Below are positions 1 to 10,234 of a stretch of 64,000 nt of DNA, one piece after another; position 1 is the stretch's first letter, and every line of letters starts with the position of its first letter. The notes beneath the pieces were generated by a model. The model was not told the origin of the DNA. It made no database searches and saw only the letters and a program-made list of their open reading frames with translations. Position numbers and translations under genes: made by a program. Source of the DNA: Coprinellus micaceus (lineage: Eukaryota; Basidiomycota; Agaricomycetes; Agaricales; Psathyrellaceae); contig OX596345.1 in NCBI GenBank assembly GCA_951394405.1, positions 806,001 to 870,000 on the forward strand, given 5' to 3'.

Positions 1-3000
1 GGTTTATCACCATTTCCCCGGCTGACAACAAACATCCCCTCTGCATACACTGGGCGGGCTCCGATGACAGATTTTCCCCTGAAATTAAAGGTTACGAAGA
101 GAGGAAACTCCAAATTACACGAAACCCTGTAGCCTGTGCTCGGTTCTTTCACCACCTAGTGCAAATGTTCATCAGACATTTATGTGGTTGGACAGAGGAA
201 GATGCGAAGCGGGGGGTGTTTGGGAAACCTGCCGCATTCTATGGCACTGTGGAACAGCAGGGCAGAATGACCTTGCATCTCCATTTTTTACTGTGGATCC
301 AAGGTCAGATGTCATTGAATGAAATCAGGGAGAAACTAGTAGATGACGCACAGTTTATCAAGGAGATCACTGAGTACGTCGAGAGCTGCATGGTTGGAGG
401 CTTTACAACTGGAACGAAAGACGAGGTTGAGGCGCGGGTGCCGAAGGATGACGAATACGAGAGTCGGGGTATCCATTCCATTCTGCAGCCTGTCAGCGAG
501 GACGTCCCCAAAGACTACGTGAATCCTACATTGCGGCTTCCTGAGGCTCCTCCTGAAAACTTCTGTAAGGACGTCGAATTCTGCGGGTGTCAGAATTGCG
601 AGGACTGCCGAGAGTGGTACGGTCGGTTCAAACATACGTTGGATGATATCATTTTAAGGTCGAACGTCCACCAGTGCTTCGACCGGGAAGACAACGACAA
701 CGAAACTCCAGGGAAAGATGCGATCGAGGGCGACGCAAACCCGCCGGGAGTGGCGACCGAAAGAGGTCCGCGCGAGGGGGGTCATGGCAAACGTAAGAGA
801 AAGGGCATTAAAGCCCGCGTGGTTGGTAAAGGGCGAGCTCGTAAACACGCGACGGCGAAAGGCTGTATCAATAAGTACGGGGTGTGTACAGCACGTTTCC
901 CCCGAGAGGTGTATATGAGAACTAGGGTTGACAGCAAAACGGGCCACTTGAATCCCAAACATACCGACTCCAGCGTGAACGACGTCACTCCTGCCGTGAC
1001 AGTGGGGAACCTCTGCAACACGGATTCAAGGTTCTTGTTGTCAGGGACGGCAGTCAAAGCCACTGTCGGATATGTTACTGACTATATCACCAAGGGGTGG
1101 CTGAAGACGTACCAGGTATTTTCCACAATGTATGACACGTTCACGCGGCAGAGTGCTGTATTGGACAACACCGACCAGGACCCCGGATATTCGGCTCGCC
1201 AGATGATCCTCAAGGTGGTGAATTCTTTGAGTTCTAAGATGGAGATCGGAGCACCGATGGCTGCACTGTACCTATTGGGAAACCCTGATCACTACGTCAG
1301 TCACGAATTCATTACTTTCTATTGGAAGAACTACACGAACTATGTGTATGGTGAGTGGAAAGCTTTGGAGACTATTCTTGAGCCTGTAGAAGGTCAGGGC
1401 GCTGGGGGAACCGACTATCAAGACATGGGTGTCGCAAGGCATTCAAGCCCACGGGGTGACGAGGACGACGAGGATGTTGAAGAGGACGATAATGCAGATG
1501 GAGTCCCTATCGAAGACCTCTGAAGGGAGCTGTACGGTGATGACGGCGGAAATATGCCGAATGCAAGTGATTGTCCGGGGCCACCAGAGGCGCGCGACAA
1601 TGACGAGGCGGTTCGCCTCACAAGGGAAGGGAACTTCTATATGGCGAAGTCGAACACCGACGACTACTGGCACCGGCCCTCTGAGTTAGAAGAGGTTAGT
1701 CTCTATGAATTCATTCAATGTGCAATAAAGCACCCAATCCGAAGCACGAGGGCACCTCGCCAAGACTTACGTTTCTTTCGACTGCAAGATGACCACCCCC
1801 AGTCTGCGTCACATGTATTGGCTTGCGACCCGGCACGGCGATATACCATGGTTCCAAATTTCGTGGGTCCCCAGCTCCCACGACGGGATATCGGTGATAG
1901 AGAAGACTACTGCTGCACTATGTTGACGTTGTTCAAACCTTGGAGAACGGGTATCGACTTGAAGGGCGCAGACGAGACCTGGGAGGAGCGTTTCAGCGAC
2001 CACAACTTTACGGTGAGAGCAAAGGAACTGATGGAGAACTTCAATGTCCGGCATGAATGTTATGACGCCAAGGACGATTTCTCCGCTATGATGAAGATTG
2101 GACTCAGTGAGGGTCATCAGGACATCGATATCGATGACAGTGTCTACGGGGATGACGCTGACTTTGAAGAGTTTGCAGACGCCGAAGACGAAGAAGATCT
2201 GTCTGCCGGGACGGGGCCAGCGACTCAGAGGATCCAAGACGCCAATTCGACGATGTTCGGCGCCCTCAAAAGGGCCGGCTGGAAAGCATGGGACATGTTG
2301 TCTCGTGCGTCACAAGTGAAGTTGAAGTTGCCGAAGATTGTGATTGACGGGAGTCTACACTCTGGGAATTGGAGAAACATTGTCAAAACAGCGAAGCGGC
2401 GCATCTGGCTGCGCAAGATTTCCGCGATGGGTCCAGGAGGGCAATCTGATGGTCCTGGAAAAGGTTCGTTGAGAAACGATGCCTATGTAGTCCCGAGCAC
2501 CTACCTTTCTAAGGATTACGAGCCAACGGAGAAAAAATGGAGTGAAGTCATGGATGCTGTCATCAAAGATTTCACCCTGAACGGCGAACAGGAGAAAGCG
2601 TTCCGCGTCGTTGCGAATCACGCTTGCGAGATTGCCCCGGCTCAACTGCTGATGCATTTGGGTGGCATGGCAGGGACAGGGAAATCGACAGTAATACGGG
2701 CGCTGACCGCCTTTTTTAACGCTAGAAAGGAACCGTATCGCTTCGTGCTCATGGGGCCCACGGGGACGTCGGCCGCCTTGATCGGGGGTTCGACATACCA
2801 CTCGTTCTTGGGCCTTAACACTGGTTCAAGCAGCAGGGCGTCTGTTAGCACGATGGAAGAAGTGAGGGAGCGACTGACCGGAGTGGGTTACTTGCTCATC
2901 GATGAGCAGTCAATGCTCAACTGCCGCCAGTTGTGTGCCATCAGTGCAAGGTGTTGCGATGCGCTCGGGGTATACGAAAAGCCGTTCGGAGGGTTGAATG

Positions 3001-5213
3001 TGATTTTGTGCGGAGACTTCGCGCAGTTACCTCCTGCAAAAGGATACTCCCTATATAGCAGAACTGTATCGCTCCGCCAGTCTGCAAGGCAGAGCATCGC
3101 AGAACAAGAAAATACTATCGGAAAGTTAATTTGGTTGCAATTCACCACAGTAGTGGTTTTGATTGAAAACATGAGGCAGATAGACGAGTTACCAGAGGAG
3201 GTGGCGTTCAGGAAGGCGTTAAGCAACTTGAGGTGGTATGCATGTACGGATGAGGACATTGCACTGTTCAGGCGTCGCTTGGCCATCAGCGACGCAGGTC
3301 GGTCCCTGGACGATGAGGGGTTTAAAAACGTGTCAATTATCACAGCCAGGAATCGCGATAAGGACCACCTGAACGGAGCGAACTCCAGCAGATTCGCCAG
3401 CGAAGCTGGAGAGGGCATGTATCATTTCTACAGCACCGACGCAATGCTGCCCGTGCCTTCCTCCAGAGATCCTGAGAAGAGGAACCGCATTTACTCAGCT
3501 GCGAGAACTATATCGAAAAAGATGCAGGCAAACCTATGGCAGCAGCCTCCGTGCACGAGCGACAACGTTGCCGGAAAGCTGAGTCTATGCGTGGGTATGC
3601 CTGTCTTGATACGGCACAACGAGGCCACAGAGCTGTGTATGACGCGGGGTCAAGAGGCTCGCATGGTTGGTTGGACATGCTTGGGCGTGCCGAAGTTTCC
3701 AGATCGACGTTCTTTGGACGTCCTATACGTGGAGTTAATAAAGCCCCCCCATTCTGTCAAGCTGCCTCACTTACCCATGAATGTCGTCCCCTTGACGAAG
3801 ATTTCTCAAGCTCTCGATGCCCGCCTGGTGAACGACGAGTGGGTCCATATTTCGCGGTCTCAGGTTCCCATTCTTCCTAATTTTGCGATGACGGACTATT
3901 CATCGCAAGAGAAAACGAGACCATGGAACGTTGTTGATTTGACCGAGTGTAGGAACTTCCAAGCCGCATACACTTGCCTTTCGCGAGGCACTCGAATCTC
4001 TCAGACATTGATCCTCCGGGAATTCAGCGATGATAAGCTGAGGGGAGAATTGGATGGCGCTCTGCATCAGGAATACCGTGAATTGGATTGCCTGGCGACC
4101 ATCACTGATTTACGATACCAGGGCGTTCTGCCGTTGGAAGTAGGGGATGCCACCAGATGGACGGTGATCGACGCGTACAGGGAGTGGAAGCGCGGTCCTG
4201 GGACATGCGTGGCTGCCGCTCCAGAGATGGAAGAGGACGAAGACACTGCGAAAGCCAAACAGGAGCTCGTGTTCGAGGTCAACACGCTTAGCTCGGAAGC
4301 CAAGAGGAAGGCTACGCAATCCCATGGTCCTCCAAAGAAAAAACGGAAGACGCTCCGGAGTACGACGCTGAGTTCTGTGTGGGAATCACCCGTAGGGCCG
4401 ATTTGGGATGTTGAGGACCATAGTTGCGCGTTCGACGCATGGTTGTATGTGGTGAACAGTATTTGGGCTTCTGACAAGCCTCGTTGGTCGGGTGTCTTGA
4501 GTAATGTTGGGAAGTTCATGCGCGTGGTGGTCGATTCTTTGGAAAATATGGCTTTGGAAGATCCTGAGCTTGAAATAACAGAGGTTAGGGATATCCTGAG
4601 GAGCAGTCTCCGTGATTCTCACCCTCAAGACTATCCGGAAGGCACGGTTGGGGTTGACATTGTGACGTTGTCTCGTCATTTGTTGAACGAGCGGGTGGGC
4701 GAACCAGGGACGTCATCGTGCTCTAGCTGTGATCGCCTGGATGCGTACGCCAACGAGGACGTCCAGGCCGTGACGAGGTATACGATCGTGCGGGACGAGA
4801 TGTCCGTCCAGGCGTTCGTAGACGAACAGCTGGAACCATTCCTAGCTTGCGAGGACTGCGGGGAGTGCATGTATCGCAATCATTGTTTCTCTGAAGTGTT
4901 GACGTTCCAGGTTTTCGAAAGTCCGGGAATCTTGTTGAACGCACGGGTGGACATCGCGGACTGGGGGACGTACAGGCTCGCCGGGGTGATATACTTCGAC
5001 AGCTCTGCTCATCACTTTTTCAGTAGGAGTGTGTCTCTGGACAACAAAGTTTACTGTTACGACGGAATGAACGGCGGCAACAGCACCTTCAACGGGGTGC
5101 TGGACGTCACGTTGGACGGTGCTGAGATGCAAGGCTTGCACAACGGTACGGCTTCCTTGGCGGTGTATACCCTGGTAAACCGCAGGCCTAGAAGGATATT
5201 TGGCGAGACGTGA
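1..5213 (+). mobile_element. Helitron (rolling-circle transposon), 3' part; left end outside window
   Basis: The reading frame is open from base 3 and already inside a Helitron replication-initiator domain (it begins with an FITISPAD-type motif), so the 5' end of the element lies outside the window. Coding sequence runs to 5213. I looked for the expected 3' end (a short hairpin followed by CTRR) in 5214-5812 and could not fix it. The right boundary given here is therefore just the stop codon. Helitrons move as single-stranded circles and are common in agaricomycetes. Confidence 0.85.
3..5213 (+). pseudogene. Helitron Rep/PIF1-helicase polyprotein with one in-frame TGA, 5' truncated by window edge
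   Basis: Two long open stretches, 3-1520 and 1524-5213, lie in the same frame and are separated only by TGA at 1521-1523, so this is one polyprotein of at least 1,736 codons. The first stretch has the Rep HUH motif (HLHF near 274-285) and the paired-tyrosine motif YVTDYITK near 1069-1092. The second has a PIF1-type helicase: Walker A (GMAGTGKST near 2664-2690), Walker B (LLIDEQS near 2893-2913) and the GDFAQLPP motif near 3013-3036. The C-terminus (about 4380-5190) resembles a ubiquitin-specific protease, with a Cys box (DHSCAFDAW near 4418-4444) and a His box (AHHFFSR near 5008-5028). The stop could be a CGA-to-TGA change at a CpG. If so the copy is recently dead, unless the stop is read through. 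No other break is visible. Confidence 0.85.
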
Positions 5214-5812
5214 GGCGGATGGTTCAATTCGTGGATGGGGAGGCGGATGAGGGTGAGTATGGCTGTTATCAGGTTGATGCATCTGTGGGAGATCGGAGTT
5301 TGTACTTAACAGCAATCATAATCGTCTGCTCGACCTTGCACCGACCTTGCACTCTGCCTTCCCACCGTGCGGCCCCTCCTGCGTTGCCGATATGCGTACC
5401 GCGCCGACTGAGGAATACGGCCACCATACTTGGGCGCCATCGTGTCGCCACTCGATTGGTGAACATGAGTGAACCCGGTTGACATATGCCAGGGCTCACG
5501 TGCGTTGGGCTGGCGTCATTTGTAATGAGATTGGAGGTTCAATCCTCTGAAAATTGAACACGAGCGGGTTGGGTTTGGGTCGTATTGTCCCCTGGTGAGT
5601 CGCTCTCCAATACTACATGGGGTGTTCCACGGATGATAGTCACTGTTGAAGGCTTTAAACAGGACTCCCAGAGTGCCGATCAGGCACAGGACAGGTCGTC
5701 GGAAACACAGGGGTTGAATTCTCCTTAAATGTCAACCCGATAACACGTTATCGTTTTGTGAATACAAGCTGTAAGATGTTCCAGATCTTTCCCTTCCCCC
5801 ACCACATCGGCC
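5214..5812. other. Intergenic, downstream of the Helitron
   Basis: I see no convincing gene here. A 90-codon frame at 5210-5482 lacks family features. The true 3' end of the Helitron probably lies in this stretch, but no hairpin plus CTRR terminus could be picked with confidence. Confidence 0.5.
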
Positions 5813-6910
5813 ATGGCTCCGAATGTCAGCGCAGGTGCGTATTGACCATGCGCGATAACATATACTGAGGAGGTCGCAGCGTTGGAATCAATACTGCCTC
5901 AGGAGTTGGTTCTGGAAGTGATCAGAGCGTGCCCTGTGTGGGTCCTCCTGTTGTTGGTACGGTCGGAGAGGTATGGAGCGTTTGCGAGGATGTGTCTGAT
6001 TGATAGGGTGGATGCACATTACGAGAACTGGGGTCTACATGCAGGAAGCACGAAGACGATGATGAGGCGATGGAAGGTGGTCATGTCAGGAATGGGGGCT
6101 CTGTCGGTCTGCGATCCGGCGAGCGGAGAGCCCGAAGAGTTGGACTTCTTATGTCCGCGTAGCGAAGTGGAGGGAGTTCGGGCTTGGTTGGAAGAGCGCG
6201 ACTACACTGTCGTGGGGGACGTTGAATCGGGCTCGAATATGCAGGAGCTTAGCCGAGACGATTGGGTCTTGGAGGAGGGAGAGGAGTGGCAGTACTGGGA
6301 ATTGCCTCGTGTCAGGTATGACTGTGGCTTTGCGAAGAAGAGGGTGTTGACGTTGAGGCGGGAGGACATCGGAAAGACGGTGAAGGTCATTCAGTCTGTT
6401 TCGGAGCTAGCAGCTGCGCCTATTTTCTTCTTTGCCTCCACGTTGACTATGAACATGGTGACAGGAGACGGGGTTGTTTGCATGTACCCTGGGCCGACGT
6501 CCCAAGGGATAGGTGAGCGGAAAGTCAAATTGACGAGCAGGAACTGATGTGAAACTGCAGGTAGGCTAAACTATCAGCTTAACCCTCCACTAAGGGATGT
6601 CGAGCCGGAGACGCTGCAGGAGCTTCTGCATTACCAGAGGAGAGGTTACTCATTTCGACCGGGGATCGATCCATCCACGGCTGGGTTGCCCGTGCGGAGG
6701 GATTGGAACGACAGAATGTCTGTCTGCATGGCTTTCGATGACGAGTATCCGATAACGCAGCCATACAAGTTTGACTGGAATGTGGGATTTAGGCAGTACA
6801 ACAATCGCGGGTATACGGATGTGGAGCCGACGTGCTACATCTATCAGGATGCAGAAGAGGTGGTGTATGAAAACTTTTTGGAGAAGGTCGTTTTTACGAT
6901 GGACCCTTGA
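5813..6910 (+). CDS. Orphan protein, 334 aa, three exons
   Basis: Exons 5813-5834, 5880-6512 and 6561-6910 join into 1,005 nt. The first exon is only 22 nt and supplies the ATG. The larger frame alone would start at a TTG, so the small exon decides the start. The 45-nt intron 1 (donor GTGCGT, acceptor CGCAG) and 48-nt intron 2 are typical of this window. The N-terminus (LPQELVLEVIRACP, residues about 14-27) resembles an F-box-like helix used by basidiomycete orphan proteins, but no F-box is certain. The rest is acidic and rich in Trp, Tyr and Arg, with no signal peptide or obvious membrane helix. It converges on the minus-strand gene at 6975, with 64 bp between the stops. Function unknown. 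Confidence 0.75.
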
Positions 6911-6974
6911 TCGTGTTGCGCACTGGATACATCGTCGCGAGGAGGGCCGGGCGAAGGCGAATAATTAAATTTGA

Positions 6975-8249
6975 CTATAATACTACGGAATTCACAGTAA
7001 CGGCAACACTAATGTGCTTGTCTTGTCCACTCTCCAGACTTCCACTAGACAGTGCATTATCCTCTACCGTCGCCTCGAGCGTCCCACGAAGGTCAACTTG
7101 GATCCTCCTCAAGGCTGGGAAGCCCCCAGCAGATGCCTGTCCCACTATTTCGTTTACCTGCGACCGAATGTCGACACCGAGAACGGGAATGGAGACGGTT
7201 AAATGCTGTAAGGTTGGATGAGCATGCGGTCTGTCTTGAACGGGTGCTTCCGGTTTCGCCACTGGAACGATCCAGAGGAGGGAGACCAGATCGACACAAC
7301 GCCCCACCATTCCGTCGAGGTTCAATTGTTGATTATGGGGGGGAGCGACGACCGTGAGATGGCGAAGCTGTGGACCGAAGGTTTCGAACAAAAGATGTGT
7401 CGCGGATGTGTGTGCGTATAAGTGAAGAATAGACAGCGAGGGGAGGATACGGTGCGCCGTGAGCATGGAGACGAACGAGTTGAAAGTTTCGGCCTCCTGC
7501 CCTTCGAGGAGGTGGTGTGGGCTGCCCAGAGAAAGGAGGGCCAGGGCAGGCATCACATTCACAGCATGTCTGCCTTCCCAGACCGGGTAGGGACCACCAT
7601 CCCACGGGTGGATGCTCATCACCCGTAGGGTCTTGAGAGCAGGGCGCCGATTGAAGAGGTGCCGCAAGTCGTAAAGAGTTGGACGCTGGAGGAGGGAATC
7701 GAACTGGATGCGCTCCAGGCCCACTCCGGAGAGGATGAGGTCGTGGTGGCCATATCTCCCGAATGCGGGGAAGGGAACGCCCGGAAGCAGGGGCGGCCTA
7801 ACCGTGACGACCTGCAGGCCAGGGAACGAATTGAGCAGGGAGGGCAAACGTTCGAAGGAAGGAAACTCCGGTACTTGGTACTCAACGCGGCGGACGTGAG
7901 TAGCGAGGACGTTGCCCATGAAGTGGCGACACCCGCGTTTCGCGTACCACGCAAGGTGGCGAATGTCAGAAGGCCGGCGGATGGGGACAAACATCCACAA
8001 GATGGGCATAGCGAAGCGATAAAGCTCTCTGTTGCAGAGTATAACATTGTGAGCGAAGGCGGCGTGAAGTCGGAGAAGAGGGGGATCTGGATCCTCGGTG
8101 TCGGGGTAGTCAACCGTCCGGACTGTGAACTCGTCGCCCGAGTAGATCGTGAAGAATAGAACGACCTCGACGATTTCGGGGGGTAGAGAGAGCAAGGGGA
8201 ACGATTCGTTTGTGCAGGGCAACTCCATTGTCGGGCTCTGGATGATCAA
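6975..8249 (-). CDS. F-box-like orphan protein, 424 aa, single exon
   Basis: One uninterrupted minus-strand frame of 424 codons. Residues about 17-60 (FPLLSLPPEIVEVVLFFTI onward) fit the F-box-like start seen in many agaricomycete proteins. The region after it has scattered leucine-rich segments of the kind that follow F-boxes, without a clean LRR repeat. F-box proteins normally bring substrates to an SCF ubiquitin ligase through Skp1; that role is inferred only from the N-terminus. A second Met at codon 8 could be the real start. Several plus-strand frames overlap it, but their composition is that of shadows. Confidence 0.75.
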   Translation of the reverse strand: MIIQSPTMELPCTNESFPLLSLPPEIVEVVLFFTIYSGDEFTVRTVDYPDTEDPDPPLLRLHAAFAHNVILCNRELYRFAMPILWMFVPIRRPSDIRHLAWYAKRGCRHFMGNVLATHVRRVEYQVPEFPSFERLPSLLNSFPGLQVVTVRPPLLPGVPFPAFGRYGHHDLILSGVGLERIQFDSLLQRPTLYDLRHLFNRRPALKTLRVMSIHPWDGGPYPVWEGRHAVNVMPALALLSLGSPHHLLEGQEAETFNSFVSMLTAHRILPSLSILHLYAHTSATHLLFETFGPQLRHLTVVAPPHNQQLNLDGMVGRCVDLVSLLWIVPVAKPEAPVQDRPHAHPTLQHLTVSIPVLGVDIRSQVNEIVGQASAGGFPALRRIQVDLRGTLEATVEDNALSSGSLESGQDKHISVAVTVNSVVL

Positions 8250-9737
8250 TGGTGGGGGTTAGATCCAGTCATAGACCGGAGACCACATGAAAGCGGGGAC
8301 ACACCGAGCGCGATGGAACAGCCTGACTCTATTGAGTGACAAGGCAGGCTTGCGAGGATGGAAGTGCACCGGAGCTGGAAGAGGTCCCTTGATAGTGAAG
8401 GCGGGAGTTGGGGGCACTGAGACCCCAGCCTTGAACTTTAAGTGAGCGGTGGAGCCCTTCGATCGACGGCTCACCGATTGGGGGCCCCATGTCGCAACTA
8501 CCACAGCACATCCCTGAGATCTGTCTTTAGCCGCACGACGACATGGGTTCACAAAAAGCGGGAAGACGAGCGGGAAAGAGTCGTCGAACTTGTCGATCCC
8601 AAGGAACCGGTCCCGACACGATCACATGATTGGGCTAGGCGCATCAGTAACCGGCGTCTGATGGGACTGATGGAGGCGATGTCGGTGGCCAAAAGTTATC
8701 TTGGACGCACAGGCGTATGGCCGAGGAAATATGCCACGCGGAGCGTCGGTCCACAGCCCACAAGTGAGGTGAACGCCGGCCTTGGTCTGTTCGGACCTGA
8801 CAAACCTCATGCCGAGGAGTGGAAAGGGTGGGGCTGTTTCAGAACGTCGAGCTAGCCACGAACGTCTGGCGAGCTTGTTTGCACTGGAAGATCCCCATGG
8901 TATAAATCGTCAAGAAAGCCTAGCGAGTTGGTTGTATGAATCTCAGAATTTGAAGCAAGCCTGTCTCGTGCCATCGGGCGCTAAACTTTACGAGCCACGT
9001 GGGTAAAACGCCGGGCTCATTAATCCGCGACGATAGCCTTCCAGAACCTTCTCCGTTATCTCTTCGTTTCTGTCCACCAGCTACTTCCAGTGGACTTGCC
9101 TTCCCTGCTCACAATGACACAATCCCCCCATACAGGACCCCCGAATATCCTGCCAAAGGTTTCCTCTCGGGGGTACCAGTTTGGCCCGGACACCTCTCAG
9201 GCAGTTTGGCCCGGATTTGAGGCAACATTTTTCGCCCCAAACCCCTGGAGAGGTAGTCTTCAAGCCAAAATATTCGAAATTTCGGCTATTTTCCGCCCCA
9301 GGCTGGTGCCTGGGGTGGGAAATGCCCGGATTCACGCCCAAGATCCCCCTCCAAACCCCCAATTTTGGCCCGGATTTGAGGTGACATTTTTCAAAAATCG
9401 CCCAGGTTTTGCCCGGATTGGGATCTGACCGTTCTCCCCATACTGGAAAAGTGTGCGCTGACGCACCAATTTGGCAGTGAAAGGTTCCGAACGTTGAAGT
9501 TTACACCATTCGGGACAACTTGAGGCTTGGTCAAAGCCCACCATCGCATCGTCGACAATTACGCGCACCCATACGGCTGGCGTGCGCTGAAGGGGGTACC
9601 GTGGCGACGACCGATTCAAGGCGGAATCGCTTATGGTCAAAGCGTCGAGCGAGTTCCGTCGTGCTGCAGGTTGATCAAAGCCTTTACACCAGGTCAAATC
9701 CAAGGGGACCTTTCGCCTATGGCAACGACCATAAGTA
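8250..9737. other. Intergenic region with degenerate repeats, up to the pogo element
   Basis: No gene could be supported. A 137-codon frame at 8442-8855 has basic, unstructured composition and no partner exon. The right half (9178-9425) holds repeated GGCCCGGA motifs and a hairpin, listed separately. Confidence 0.5.
9178..9425. repeat. Degenerate short repeats (GGCCCGGAT) with palindromes
   Basis: The motif TTTGGCCCGGA occurs at about 9180, 9206 and 9364. The last two are followed by TTTGAGG and then ACATTTTTC. Shorter variants (GCCCGGAT) lie near 9326 and 9411. Between them are a perfect 10-bp palindrome (CGAAATTTCG, 9275-9284) and a hairpin with 8-bp arms (CCCCAGGC, 9296-9303; GCCTGGGG, 9308-9315). 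No open frame here is convincing. It may be a relic of a small non-autonomous element. Confidence 0.55.
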
Positions 9738-9759
9738 CAGTCAATAGTCACATGACGTG
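9738..9759 (+). repeat. Left terminal inverted repeat of the pogo element
   Basis: It begins CAGTCAATAGTCAC and pairs with 12746-12767 read on the minus strand, 20 of 22 bases identical. A TA dinucleotide precedes it at 9736-9737. Confidence 0.9.
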
Positions 9760-10234
9760 CCACGACCCCAACGCGTTCCAGCCAGGTACAGATAACGCAT
9801 TCCCGCACGCAAAAATGCGATTCAGACCGGGTGGATTGGTGTGTGGCTAGCCAGTAATGCACTGCGTACATTCCACCAGTTAGAACGGCCCTATTTCGTT
9901 AATTGAAATCTGTGGAGTCTTATCTGTAAATGACACCAGCCAAAAAATGCCGAATTTCGACGCTTTTCAAAAATTCTAACGCTCGTGCAACGGCAACAGC
10001 TATGTCTGGCACCCCAAAGCGGGTCTATAATGCTTTGAAACACTCTCCTGAGTGTACCCTGGTGTTTTACCCTGTGATCTGTGAAGGAACAGTGCTGACA
10101 GGTGCAAATAACGAGGGCACACAGCCCATGAAACGAGGCCAACATGCGATTGGCATGTGGAAAACACACAAAAGCGCAGAAATCCCTCCTTCCCATTCAC
10201 CAAACCCCATCTCAACCCCACCTTACACTCTATC

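Noticed and set aside
159..1523. Helitron Rep domain as a separate gene starting at ATG 159
   Set aside because: The frame is open to base 3 with recognisable Rep-domain sequence upstream, and the next block is in the same frame after one TGA.
5214..5812. GAGG-TTCAAT-CCTC stem near 5535 as the Helitron 3' hairpin or a tRNA T-arm
   Set aside because: No CTRR end follows at the right distance, and no cloverleaf can be formed around it.
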